Positions 14,574 through 22,629 of a stretch of 39,626 nt of DNA are shown piece by piece. The translations under genes were made by a program, and so were the position numbers. A model generated the notes under the pieces. It was given only the letters and a program-made list of their open reading frames with translations, was not told where the DNA came from and ran no database searches. Each line of letters begins with the position of its first letter. Within the stretch, counting starts at the first letter, position 1. This DNA is from an uncultured Lachnospiraceae bacterium (GTDB taxonomy: Bacteria > Bacillota > Clostridia > Lachnospirales > Lachnospiraceae): positions 1 through 39,626 of the forward strand of contig CALWQT010000018.1 in the NCBI GenBank assembly GCA_944383765.1. The letters are read 5' to 3'.

Positions 14574-17030
14574 TTGGATGAGATAGTGTTGAATACTAGA
14601 ATATATTGGAGAATAAGAAAAATAATACTTAATTGGATTTTTCATATAAAAAAAATAATCTTTGGTTATTATAATTGGAGACAGTCAGCTAAAGAAAACA
14701 AATCATTTAGAAAAATCCTACTTAATAGGGTAATAGATGGGTTTTTTAAAGGATTAATTTGGGTAGTTTTTTTTCGCGCTTTAGATACTACACTTCTAAA
14801 AGTACTTGATATATCTTCCGTTGAATCTAACATTTTTGCAGACGTAATCATCGCGGAAGTAGGTGTTTCTGGCGTTATTTTAGGTTTGTATTGTTCTAAT
14901 ATTTCCAGTGTTTATTCAACGAGATATTCAAATGCTCCTGAGAAAATAGCAAGGGCTTTTCAATATGATAGGCTGACTGTAAAATGTATGAAGAATATTA
15001 TCAGTTTCATTATTTATGGAACCATTGTTCTTATAGAGCTAATGCTTGGTTGGAATGTTGGTTACATTTCAGGAGGCGCTTTAATTATATGGTCTTTAGT
15101 AGTGGTTATTTCTTATGGAATAGCAGGAAATAGGACATATCAACTATCTGATGTATTCAAAGTATCGGATGATGCTTTTGTCTTATTAAATCGTATAGTT
15201 GCAAAAAATCTAAATAGAAATATTTATTCAACAGATTCCAATTATCAAAATCACTTCAGTGAACTTGCTGCAAAAAATATAGATCTTCTTAAAGTAATTC
15301 AAAAGTATGGATGCAGTATTGATGTGAAGGATAACACGTCAATGCTTAACTTTATGTGCAAAAATCTTGTGTTACTTGAACAATATTGGAAAGTTAAGAA
15401 AAATATTTCAAGAGATTCTTTTTGGTTTAGAAAAAAGGGTAAATACCAGAAATGGCACCTTGCTAATGATTCAGAAACTTCATTAGCTTTGAAGACAGGA
15501 ACTGCTCTTAAACCAAAAGAAGAACCAGATTATTATTGGTTTGAAGATGAAATAATGTCAATAAATCATGTTTGTATAAACTACTTGGTAGAGAAAGGCG
15601 ACTTTGAATCAATATACAATTATTTGGTAGTATTTGAGTCAATATGCAAAACCGCGATTGTAAATAAAGAAGCGAATTATTATGTAAGTCAAATCGATTG
15701 GCTAAAAAACATAATTCAGAAAATTATAAACAAGAAAAAAGTAGATGGTAGTACTGCATTCGCTGGAATTATTGAACATATCTCGGTTTTATATTTAGAT
15801 ATTATTTTAGAATCTAGTAAATACTTTCAAAACTTTAATATTAACAGTATATATAAATCAATACAAGATGCTATTGATTCAGGCAAACGTGCTGATAGGA
15901 TAAAAGAAATACGTGGCAGAGATAATATTGAAATATATAAGAAGATATTATTAGAGGTATATGCAGAAGGACATCGCATTACACCAGACTGGCTTGTTAA
16001 ACAATATGTAGCTAAAGAAGAGTATGTATATATGAATTGTCTGGTTGATATGGTAAAGGAAGGAATTGAACATGCGTATTCATTAGGTAAAACTTTTATT
16101 GATAAAAAAATGTACTTCGAGGCATGTATATTGCTAACAAGATTTTACGAGTATGAATCAAAACTATCGAATTTCTATAAATTTGCTCAGCAAAAAGATA
16201 CGGAACTTAAAAAGTGCCATTTAGAGAAATCAGATAGATGGGATGATAGTCGATTGAGTGGAGTAAAAGAGGTGTTTTTAGAATGTAAGAAATGTTTGCC
16301 TGAACTTTTGTTGAACTGCGCAAGTGAGTTTGCTATTAGGAATTGGAATGACAGAGAAGATTACCCTGATTTTTTAGGTGAGTGCTATAATCATATCTCT
16401 GAAGATGCAGTAGAGGCAATTGTCAATAATGACAAAAAACAATTTGAGAGAGACTTCGAAAATTTAACAAAACTAATGTTGCTGTACCAGGAATATATTA
16501 GATCAGATTTTATTAAGGATAAAGATTTGTATAGGGTTGAATATGCCTATTATGTGTTTACTTCTCCAATTGTTGAATGGGCGCAAATTGGAGGATTAGG
16601 CATATTGTGGGGTGAATTCTTTAATGATACAGATTGGAGCAGTATGGTAAATAAGGCTATAAATTTGATTTTTAAAGGGGAAGAGGATAATAATTCAACA
16701 GAACTAGCTGAAAAATTAATAAAATATGTACAACAACGTAATAAATTTATGTTTGGAATAGGTTTTAGAGGTTTTTTGGAGACGAGTTGGAATCAGTATG
16801 TAGCAAATACAATAAGAAAATCTGAAAATATTGAAACGGAATATGTAATGTTTGGGCAGAGAATAAAGACAGATAGTAAATTGATAAATGCTTTTTGTCC
16901 TAACTTTTTGGATATGGGATTCACAACAGATCCGTCAGAGGTCTTTTGGGTAGTTTGTGTCAATCCGTTACTTCCACTTGAAAAGCGGTTTCATACAAGT
17001 TTTTCTTGGGAGGACAAATTAAGTGAGTAA
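14574..17030 (+). CDS. Unknown 818 aa protein: four N-terminal membrane segments and a large soluble part
   Basis: No family recognised. Hydrophobic segments at about 55-77, 88-109, 140-160 and 164-185 form two pairs. The remaining ~630 residues are polar, rich in Lys, Asn, Ile and aromatic residues, and look mainly helical; I see no Walker, protease, nuclease or kinase motif. The topology suggests a membrane-anchored protein with a large cytoplasmic sensor or effector part. The longest frame starts with TTG at 14574, very close to GGAG; GTG at 14586 or TTG at 14589 are alternatives, and no ATG is near. The stop overlaps the next gene's start by 8 bp. Base composition is far more AT-rich than the host genes, and it is cargo of an integrated element. 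Confidence 0.75.
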   Translation: MDEIVLNTRIYWRIRKIILNWIFHIKKIIFGYYNWRQSAKENKSFRKILLNRVIDGFFKGLIWVVFFRALDTTLLKVLDISSVESNIFADVIIAEVGVSGVILGLYCSNISSVYSTRYSNAPEKIARAFQYDRLTVKCMKNIISFIIYGTIVLIELMLGWNVGYISGGALIIWSLVVVISYGIAGNRTYQLSDVFKVSDDAFVLLNRIVAKNLNRNIYSTDSNYQNHFSELAAKNIDLLKVIQKYGCSIDVKDNTSMLNFMCKNLVLLEQYWKVKKNISRDSFWFRKKGKYQKWHLANDSETSLALKTGTALKPKEEPDYYWFEDEIMSINHVCINYLVEKGDFESIYNYLVVFESICKTAIVNKEANYYVSQIDWLKNIIQKIINKKKVDGSTAFAGIIEHISVLYLDIILESSKYFQNFNINSIYKSIQDAIDSGKRADRIKEIRGRDNIEIYKKILLEVYAEGHRITPDWLVKQYVAKEEYVYMNCLVDMVKEGIEHAYSLGKTFIDKKMYFEACILLTRFYEYESKLSNFYKFAQQKDTELKKCHLEKSDRWDDSRLSGVKEVFLECKKCLPELLLNCASEFAIRNWNDREDYPDFLGECYNHISEDAVEAIVNNDKKQFERDFENLTKLMLLYQEYIRSDFIKDKDLYRVEYAYYVFTSPIVEWAQIGGLGILWGEFFNDTDWSSMVNKAINLIFKGEEDNNSTELAEKLIKYVQQRNKFMFGIGFRGFLETSWNQYVANTIRKSENIETEYVMFGQRIKTDSKLINAFCPNFLDMGFTTDPSEVFWVVCVNPLLPLEKRFHTSFSWEDKLSE

Positions 17031-17907
17031 TATTAACAGAATTAGAAGAAAGATTGAAAAAGAATATAAAAAACGTAAAGAAAACATATATTCACATAGA
17101 TTTTATCAGGATCTTTTTTCTGGATATGCGTACTCATTCGGAGTTAAGGCATCCGACAAAAAAGAATTCTTTAAAATTGTATCAAATGATAAGAAGCTAG
17201 AAAAAATATTTTGTAATGTAAACCATTATAATTTTTCTTATGAATTGCAACAAACAATTGATAGGGTGTTATATAGTTTAGCAAGATATGGTAAAGCATA
17301 TTTGTACGTGAAGCCGGAGTATATAGAAATAGAAAACGAGAGCGGAAAAACAAATAAAGAACTACATTCTTTATTAATTAGAGAAGTTAAAGGTATTTTG
17401 AAGAAAAAAAGTTTCTATTATAAAACGTATTCAGATAAGATTTCTAAATTTGATATTGGTGAAGGGGCACTTATTATTTTCAATTTAAAAGAATTGGGTT
17501 ATAGAAAATATTATTTCACACGTTTAGTAAAAAAAATAGGGAAATGGGATGCCACGTCTGTTTCATTTGAATTATTAGGCAAAGAACCATTATATGATTT
17601 CAATATTCATCTTAAGAAAAGTCAAAAGCGATTTCTTAGAAATGTTAGTAATATTGGTTGGAGGTTCGGAACTGATGGTCTATCTGATAGCTATATTTTG
17701 TATAAAGAAATTAAGATGAGATTGTTCAAGATGAAATTCCTTCGATATGTGCTTGAAAAAATTAATCATTCTTTGGTTGACAATTTTATAAATGACGATT
17801 CCTTTAAAATAGAGACTACCATAAAAAAAATTGATTATAAAAATCTGTGGGAAAACTATCAAGAAGGGAAATTGACAATTTCTGATTTAAATAAGATTTT
17901 ATGGTGA
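17023..17907 (+). CDS. Unknown 294 aa protein translated with the 818 aa membrane protein
   Basis: No family recognised. The GTG start at 17023 lies 9 nt after GGAGG (inside the previous gene) and the 8-bp overlap indicates coupled translation, so the two products are probably needed together. The protein is very basic at the start (RIRRKIEKEYKKRKEN), has no clear membrane segment, and includes YSLARYGKAYLYV (~86-98), which faintly recalls the LLLYGNAY segment of phage portal proteins, and a conserved-looking GALIIFNLKELGYRKYYFTR (~151-170). Very Lys/Ile/Tyr-rich and AT-rich, unlike the host. A role as the soluble partner of a membrane effector is inference only. Confidence 0.75.
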   Translation: MSNINRIRRKIEKEYKKRKENIYSHRFYQDLFSGYAYSFGVKASDKKEFFKIVSNDKKLEKIFCNVNHYNFSYELQQTIDRVLYSLARYGKAYLYVKPEYIEIENESGKTNKELHSLLIREVKGILKKKSFYYKTYSDKISKFDIGEGALIIFNLKELGYRKYYFTRLVKKIGKWDATSVSFELLGKEPLYDFNIHLKKSQKRFLRNVSNIGWRFGTDGLSDSYILYKEIKMRLFKMKFLRYVLEKINHSLVDNFINDDSFKIETTIKKIDYKNLWENYQEGKLTISDLNKILW

Positions 17908-18198
17908 AAAATAACTATTAAGGTTATGTGGTGAATTAAATTTAAAGGTAATTATTTAGTCAAAAAAAGAAAAAATGAAGGGGATTTTATTGACTTTCAA
18001 TGATTGTGTAAAATTCAAAAAGTTCAAGATGATAATAGGTGAACATCTATAACTGTAGAAGAAATTATAAGTACTGTATATGGGAAAGATATCCTTCTCG
18101 AATTTGTAATCCTGAATAGAAAAAATATTTATTACCAATGTGCTGCACTGTGAATTATATAGGAATCACATTGGTGTGGTATAAAAAATGGGAAACCT
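17908..18198 (+). other. AT-rich stretch between cargo and integrase remnant
   Basis: Only short broken frames are present. The integrase reading frame meets a stop at about 18148-18152, so the N-terminal and central recombinase domains are absent rather than shifted out of frame. No RNA gene or repeat recognised. Confidence 0.5.
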
Positions 18199-18498
18199 AT
18201 GGTGGCGCTGCACTGGGAAAAGTACTTTCAGCATATTCGTGAGAAGTACAATAAAATGTACAGAGTACAGATGCCGCTTGTTACGCCGCACGTCTGCAGG
18301 CATACATTTTGCAGTAATATGGCCAAGTCAGGAATGAATCCAAAGACGCTGCAATACATTATGGGACATAGTGATATTTCGGTAACCTTGAATGTTTATA
18401 CCCATGTGGGATTTGAAGATGCGGAGAAAGAAATGCAAAGATTAACAGATGCAAAGTCTGAGAAATCCACGGCATATCGTAAAATATCTGTGTCGTAA
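18199..18498 (+). pseudogene. C-terminal fragment of a tyrosine recombinase (integrase)
   Basis: 99 codons. The catalytic C-terminal half is present: HVCRHTF (His31, Arg34), GHSDISVT (His57) and the nucleophile in NVYTH (Tyr67). The arm-binding and core-binding domains and the first catalytic Arg are absent; the usual protein is about 380-400 aa. The fragment abuts the right end of the element, the normal position for an integrase gene in such elements. The missing part means no active enzyme can be made from this copy. Confidence 0.85.
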
Positions 18499-18531
18499 AT
18501 CTTTTAAATTTACGACAGAATTTACGACAGA
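18491..18531 (+). repeat. Right arm-type repeats with an inverted copy
   Basis: TTTACGACA at 18509-18517 and TTTACGACA at 18521-18529 are direct repeats. TGTCGTAAA at 18491-18499 is their inverse and includes the integrase stop codon. The direct pair matches the left-end repeat at 14254-14278. Confidence 0.65.
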
Positions 18532-18658
18532 TGATGGCTAAAATAAGCAGATTTATGCGAAGTTATACTAGTATAAGATGAAAATGCCTCTGCCGCAGAA
18601 ATGCCGGAAAGTGGCGTAAAATCAAGGAAAATCAGCATTTTAAAGGAGTTTAAGAGAT
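18532..18658 (+). promoter_or_regulatory. Element-supplied upstream region of the phosphatase gene
   Basis: Lies between the right arm repeats and the phosphatase ATG. It ends in AAAGGAG, the ribosome site. TATACT and TATAAG -10-like sequences occur near 18565-18578, but no convincing -35 partner is seen. If the element carries this segment, expression of the host phosphatase now depends on it. Confidence 0.4.
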
Positions 18659-19123
18659 ATGATAAAAGTTTTGTTCGTGTGCCACGGCAACATCTGCCGT
18701 TCTCCCATGGCGGAATTTGTATTCCGCAATATGGTCAACAGGCGGGGCTTGGGAGACCGCTTTCAGATTGCCTCCGCAGCCACCAGCCGGGAGGAGATCG
18801 GTAATCCGGTCCACAGGGGCACCCGGCAGAAATTAAAGGAACATGGAATTTCCACAGACGGAAAGACGGCGGTGCAGATGACAGCAGCTGATTATAAAGA
18901 GTATGATTATCTGATTGCCATGGAAGACTGGAATATCCGCAATATGCTCCGGATCGTGGGAAAAGACCCGGAAGGAAAGATAAAACGTCTGCTGGATTTT
19001 TCCAGCCGGCCAAGGGATATTGCAGACCCCTGGTATACCGGGAATTTTGACGTGACCTATGATGACATTGTGGAAGGCTGTGAGGCTTTCCTTCAATATC
19101 TGGAGGAACAAGGTGAAATCTGA
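18659..19123 (+). CDS. Low-molecular-weight protein-tyrosine phosphatase
   Basis: 154 aa, the usual family length. The phosphate-binding loop VCHGNICRS has the nucleophile Cys8 and Arg14, and the general acid is Asp123 in ADPWYTG. It hydrolyses phosphotyrosine, in bacteria often that of capsule-assembly tyrosine kinases; arsenate reductase relatives share the fold, but the DPWYTG motif favours a phosphatase. The first ~10 codons belong to the duplicated segment left by the inserted element, and translation has been restored without loss of the active site. The gene overlaps the following MerR gene by 11 bp, so the two are expressed together. Confidence 0.9.
   Translation: MIKVLFVCHGNICRSPMAEFVFRNMVNRRGLGDRFQIASAATSREEIGNPVHRGTRQKLKEHGISTDGKTAVQMTAADYKEYDYLIAMEDWNIRNMLRIVGKDPEGKIKRLLDFSSRPRDIADPWYTGNFDVTYDDIVEGCEAFLQYLEEQGEI
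18674..18689 (+). mobile_element. Right attachment site of the integrated element
   Basis: TTCGTGTGCCACGGCA inside codons 6-11 of the phosphatase, partner of 14179-14194. Right of this point the sequence is host gene; left of it, back to 14179, lies the element. Confidence 0.7.
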
Positions 19124-19946
19124 CAGGAAAGAACTATTTACCATTGGGGAGATGGGAAAATTATTTGATTTAAGCATCAGGACGTTGCGGTATTATGATT
19201 CGGTAGGCATCCTGAAGCCGGAAAAGACGGACCCGGACACGGGATACCGTTATTATTCCACCAAACAGTTTGAACGTCTGAATACCATTAAATATCTTCG
19301 GGAGTTGGACATGCCGGTGGAACGGATCCGACGTTTTTTCGAAAATAAAGATACGGATACGCTGATGGAGCTTCTGGTGGAGCAGCAGAAGGAGACAAAA
19401 CTTCTGCAGGAAAGGCTGGAACGGATCTCCAGAAAGCTGGAAAGACGGATCGACCAGCTGTCAGATGCCCTGTCGTCCAGGCTGGATGAGATACAGATCC
19501 GGCATTTTCCAAGAAGGCGGGCGGCGGTCCTGAAAAAAGACATTTCCCTGGAGGAAGACTTGGAATATCCTATCCGTGAGCTGGAACGGCAGAACCGCTT
19601 GCAGGCGGTGATGTTTTTAGGAAAAGTGGGAGTTGCCATTTCCAGAGAGCGGCTGATGAATCGGGATTTTCGCGGATTTTCCAAGATTCTGGTGCTTCTG
19701 GAGCAGGAAGATGGAGATACAGGCGGGGAAGAATACCTGGAAGAACAGGACTATGTCACCATCCGTTACCGGGGAACTCATCGGAATGCAGGAGAATACT
19801 ATGAGAAACTTCTCTCCTATCTGGATGAGTATGGGCTGGAGTGCTGCGGGGATTCCCTTGAGATTACCCTGATCGATTCCGGCTTTACCAATGATACAGA
19901 GAAATATATTACGGAAATTCAGATTCCCATAGAGAAAAAAACTTGA
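19113..19946 (+). CDS. MerR-family transcriptional activator with GyrI-like effector domain
   Basis: 277 aa, best start GTG at 19113, 6 nt after GGAGG in the end of the phosphatase gene; an ATG further upstream (19059) lacks such a site. Residues ~7-75 are the MerR winged helix (LFTIGEMGKLFDLSIRTLRYYD, then DTGYRYYS). A ~45-residue coiled-coil dimerisation helix rich in Glu/Arg follows (to ~130), then a C-terminal part (~130-277) resembling the GyrI-like drug or small-molecule-binding domain of BmrR-type proteins. The DNA just behind the gene has the hallmark of a MerR-controlled promoter, so the DUF554 gene is its likely target. The effector is unknown. Confidence 0.85.
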   Translation: MKSDRKELFTIGEMGKLFDLSIRTLRYYDSVGILKPEKTDPDTGYRYYSTKQFERLNTIKYLRELDMPVERIRRFFENKDTDTLMELLVEQQKETKLLQERLERISRKLERRIDQLSDALSSRLDEIQIRHFPRRRAAVLKKDISLEEDLEYPIRELERQNRLQAVMFLGKVGVAISRERLMNRDFRGFSKILVLLEQEDGDTGGEEYLEEQDYVTIRYRGTHRNAGEYYEKLLSYLDEYGLECCGDSLEITLIDSGFTNDTEKYITEIQIPIEKKT

Positions 19947-19973
19947 CCCTCCAGTTACTGGAGGGTTTATGAT
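19943..19973 (+). promoter_or_regulatory. MerR-type promoter with 19-bp spacer and dyad operator
   Basis: TTGACC (19943-19948), 19-bp spacer, TATGAT (19968-19973). A perfect dyad, ACCCTCCAG-TTA-CTGGAGGGT (19946-19966), fills the spacer. An over-long spacer with a centred dyad is what MerR activators need to untwist DNA. It overlaps the stop codon of the MerR gene and reads into the DUF554 gene. The dyad could also act as a weak terminator, but only three T follow. Confidence 0.8.
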
Positions 19974-20020
19974 TTTCCCAATACTAACATGGAAAGACAG
20001 AAAATGGGAGGAAATGAGCT

Positions 20021-20707
20021 ATGATAGGAACGATTGCAAATACGGCGGCGATTCTCACAGGGAGTATTGTGGGGAGCCGCATTAAGAAAGGAATCAAAGA
20101 AGAGCACCAGGAAGTGATGTTCGGAGCTATGGGGCTGGCTGCATTCGGTCTGGGGATCAATTCGGTGGTCCAGAATATGCCAAACAGCAAATATCCGGTG
20201 CTGTTCATTGTCAGTCTGGCAGTAGGCAGTATGGCAGGAGAACTGATGGGGATTGACCGTCAGTTTAAAAAACTGACAGACCGTTTTTCAGGCGGGACTA
20301 ATCTGGCCCAGGGGCTATCCACAGCGATCCTGCTGTTTTGCATCGGCAGCCTGTCCATACTGGGGCCGATCCAGAGCGCTTTGAATGGGGATAATACCTA
20401 TCTGTTTACCAATGCTACTCTGGACCTGATGTCTTCCACAGTACTGGCATCCACCTATGGAATCGGAATTGCAGCAGCGGCGGCTGTACTTTTTTGCTGG
20501 CAGGGAGCTATTTACCTGGGAGCCGGATATCTGTCTCCGTTCCTGACACCGGATCTGCTCACGGAAATATCCATTATAGGAGGTTTCTTGATAGCCAGTT
20601 CCGGCCTCACCATTTTGAATATGAGGAAGTTTAAAACCATGAATATGCTTCCTTCTCTCCTGGTACCGGTGATCTGGTTCCTGGTCAAAGGGCTGTTTGG
20701 CCTGTAG
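20021..20707 (+). CDS. DUF554-family membrane protein (YqgA-like)
   Basis: 228 aa integral membrane protein with about six hydrophobic segments. The N-terminus (MIGTIANTAAILTGSIVGSR) and the mid-protein GLGINSVVQNMP and LFCIGSLSILGP segments are typical of the DUF554 family, which is predicted to transport an unknown solute. Ribosome site GGGAGG before the ATG. Because a MerR-type promoter with an effector-sensing regulator precedes it, the gene is probably induced by a small molecule, perhaps the compound it moves. Confidence 0.85.
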   Translation: MIGTIANTAAILTGSIVGSRIKKGIKEEHQEVMFGAMGLAAFGLGINSVVQNMPNSKYPVLFIVSLAVGSMAGELMGIDRQFKKLTDRFSGGTNLAQGLSTAILLFCIGSLSILGPIQSALNGDNTYLFTNATLDLMSSTVLASTYGIGIAAAAAVLFCWQGAIYLGAGYLSPFLTPDLLTEISIIGGFLIASSGLTILNMRKFKTMNMLPSLLVPVIWFLVKGLFGL

Positions 20708-20720
20708 GTTTGGGGAAAGA

Positions 20721-20750
20721 AAAAAGTGTGCGTTTTTGCACACTTTTTCT
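20721..20750. terminator. Bidirectional terminator between convergent genes
   Basis: AAAAAGTGTGC (20721-20731) pairs perfectly with GCACACTTTTT (20738-20748) around GTTTTT. U-runs follow in both directions. Confidence 0.9.
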
Positions 20751-20767
20751 TGCTTTATGGCAGTTTT

Positions 20768-21499
20768 TTAAATCCAGCCTCCATCTAATCCGATCACCTG
20801 TCCGGTGAGATAATTGCTCTTATAGGCCAGGTGGTAGATCAGGTCGGCCACTTCTTCCGCTTTCCCCAGACGTCCGGCTGGGATTTCCTCCACCAGGCTG
20901 ATCAGGTCGTCTTCTTCCATCCACCGGTTCATCTCGGTGTCAATGGCGCCGCAGGCAATGGCATTGACCTGGATATTGCTGGGAGCCAGTTCCTTGGCCA
21001 GGGCTTTGGAAAAGGCGTTGATGCCTCCCTTGGTGGCAGAATACGCTACTTCGCAGGAAGCGCCTGTCACTCCCCATACAGAAGAGATATTGATGATTTT
21101 TCCTGATTTTGCTGCTACCATATCGGGAACGGCCAGACGGCAGCAGTTGAAGACAGAGGTCAGATTGGTCTTTACGATCCGGTCCCAGTCTGCAGATGAC
21201 ATGTCCTGCAGCAGTCCGATATAAGAAATCCCTGCATTGTTTACCAGCACGTCTATGGAGCCAAACTGTTTTTTCACAGCCTGGAACATGGAAGCACAGG
21301 TATCCCAGTCGCCCACGTCTCCCACAAAGGCCATGCAGGAAGTCTGAAAAGATTCGATGTCCTTTTTGGCCTGCATCAGCCGGTCTTCGTTGTGGACACA
21401 GTTGATGACTACATTATATCCTTTTTTTGCAAATTTTACGGCGGCAGCCTTTCCGATTCCCCGGGAAGCTCCTGTTACTAAAACTGTTTTTTTTGCCAT
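20768..21499 (-). CDS. Short-chain dehydrogenase/reductase, FabG-like
   Basis: 243 aa classical SDR. Cofactor motif TGASRGIG (9-16), NNAG (87-90), and the catalytic Ser140, Tyr153 and Lys157 (YSATK) are all present. FabG-type enzymes reduce 3-oxoacyl-ACP with NADPH in fatty acid synthesis, but this gene stands alone, away from fab genes, so a different carbonyl substrate is possible. The ATG at 21499 follows GAGGTG; an in-frame ATG 39 nt upstream falls in the leader and lacks a ribosome site. Confidence 0.85.
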   Translation of the reverse strand: MAKKTVLVTGASRGIGKAAAVKFAKKGYNVVINCVHNEDRLMQAKKDIESFQTSCMAFVGDVGDWDTCASMFQAVKKQFGSIDVLVNNAGISYIGLLQDMSSADWDRIVKTNLTSVFNCCRLAVPDMVAAKSGKIINISSVWGVTGASCEVAYSATKGGINAFSKALAKELAPSNIQVNAIACGAIDTEMNRWMEEDDLISLVEEIPAGRLGKAEEVADLIYHLAYKSNYLTGQVIGLDGGWI

Positions 21500-21518
21500 A
21501 ATGATCACCTCTTCCTTT

Positions 21519-21547
21519 ATTATAAAATAGGGGGACATGGTTTACAA
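21519..21547 (-). promoter_or_regulatory. Promoter of the SDR gene
   Basis: Minus strand TTGTAA (21547-21542), 17-bp spacer, TATAAT (21524-21519), just ahead of the ribosome site. Confidence 0.7.
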
Positions 21548-21591
21548 GGTTTTGTAATTCTTAAAACTTTATTACAGCAGAAAATCCAGGA

Positions 21592-21621
21592 TTGTATTGG
21601 AAGGGTAAAACGTGATATACT
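21592..21621 (+). promoter_or_regulatory. Promoter of the thioredoxin reductase gene
   Basis: TTGTAT (21592-21597), 18-bp spacer, TATACT (21616-21621), about 75 bp before the start codon. Confidence 0.55.
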
Positions 21622-21695
21622 GCTTCATAGAATATTTATGTAAAGATAACATTTATGTAAAAACTGGAAAAAATATTGAGAAATGAGGGAATGCC

Positions 21696-22613
21696 ATGGC
21701 AGAGAAATATGATGTGGTGATTATCGGTTCCGGTCCGGCAGGGCTGGCAGCGGCAATCTATGCAGAGAGAGCAGAACTGAATTCCATTGTAATAGAAAAA
21801 AATGTAGTCAGCGGCGGGCAGGTCTTGACTACTTATGAGGTGGATAACTATCCGGGCGTAAAAGGAATCGGAGGCTATGACCTGGGAATGAAATTCCGGG
21901 ATCATGCGGATGGACTGGGCGCTACGTTTGTGGAAGATGAAGTGGTGCGTATTGAGACAGAAGGCAAGACCAAAAAGGTGGTCTGTGAAAATGATACCTA
22001 TGAGACCAGCACTGTGATCATTGCAACCGGGGCAAGCCACAGGAAACTGGGAGTGCCGGGAGAAGAAGAATTTTCCGGTATGGGAGTATCTTACTGTGCT
22101 ACCTGTGACGGCGCATTTTTCCGCAATAAGACCACTGCTGTAGTGGGCGGCGGAGATGTGGCCATCGAAGATGCGATTTTCCTGGCAAGACTCTGTAAAA
22201 AAGTGTATCTGATCCACAGAAGAGATGAATTGCGGGGAGCAAAAAGCCTGCAGAAAAAACTGATGTCCCTGGAAAATGTGGAAATTATCTGGGACAGTGT
22301 GGTAGATGCCATCGTTGGGGAAGATAAGGTGGAATCCATTGCCGTATCCAATGTGAAAACAGGAGAAAAGAAAAATCTGGAACTTCAGGGCGTATTTGTT
22401 GCAGTAGGAATCAGTCCCAACAGCCGTATGTTTGAAGGACTTGTGGAGATGGACGGCGGCTATATCAAGGCAGGAGAAGATTGCGTGACGTCCTGCCCGG
22501 GTATTTTTGCTGCAGGAGATGTGCGGACCAAAGGCCTGCGCCAGATCGTGACGGCAGTAGCAGACGGTGCCAATGCCATCACCAGCGTGGAACGTTATCT
22601 GGCAGAAGAATAG
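21696..22613 (+). CDS. trxB: Thioredoxin reductase
   Basis: 305 aa flavoprotein of the low-molecular-weight class. FAD-binding GSGPAG (11-16), redox-active Cys134-x-x-Cys137 in CATCDG, the NADPH motif GGGDVAIEDA, and the C-terminal FAD motif FAAGDV are all present. It passes electrons from NADPH through FAD to thioredoxin for disulfide reduction. No thioredoxin gene is adjacent. In anaerobes some close relatives use ferredoxin instead; the NADPH motif with a following HRRDELRGAKS segment supports NADPH here. A secreted hydrolase gene starts 16 bp after the stop. Confidence 0.92.
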   Translation: MAEKYDVVIIGSGPAGLAAAIYAERAELNSIVIEKNVVSGGQVLTTYEVDNYPGVKGIGGYDLGMKFRDHADGLGATFVEDEVVRIETEGKTKKVVCENDTYETSTVIIATGASHRKLGVPGEEEFSGMGVSYCATCDGAFFRNKTTAVVGGGDVAIEDAIFLARLCKKVYLIHRRDELRGAKSLQKKLMSLENVEIIWDSVVDAIVGEDKVESIAVSNVKTGEKKNLELQGVFVAVGISPNSRMFEGLVEMDGGYIKAGEDCVTSCPGIFAAGDVRTKGLRQIVTAVADGANAITSVERYLAEE

Positions 22614-22629
22614 GGAGGCAGTCGGACAA

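Larger units (their letters stand above)
14179..18689. mobile_element. 4.5-kb integrated element in the phosphatase gene, integrase decayed
   Basis: Bounded by the two attachment-like copies. In order it contains a left arm repeat (14254-14278), a TnpV-like remnant, a two-gene AT-rich cargo, the last 100 codons of a tyrosine recombinase, and a right arm repeat (18506-18531). The integrase lacks its N-terminal part and no excisionase or relaxase is seen, so the element is probably immobile by itself. Confidence 0.75.

Noticed and set aside
17023..17907. Resemblance of the 294 aa protein to a phage portal protein (YGKAYLYV)
   Set aside because: Only one short segment is similar, the protein is too short, and no other phage structural gene is nearby.
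18601..18804. Frame overlapping the start of the phosphatase in another register
   Set aside because: The phosphatase with its active site in the correct frame and a good ribosome site accounts for this region.
19946..19968. Short stem read as an ordinary terminator after the MerR gene
   Set aside because: The 19-bp spacing between good -35 and -10 boxes and the weak U-run make a MerR operator the better reading.
20831..21405. Several plus-strand frames opposite the SDR gene
   Set aside because: The minus-strand SDR has every catalytic motif and a promoter and ribosome site; the opposite frames have none.
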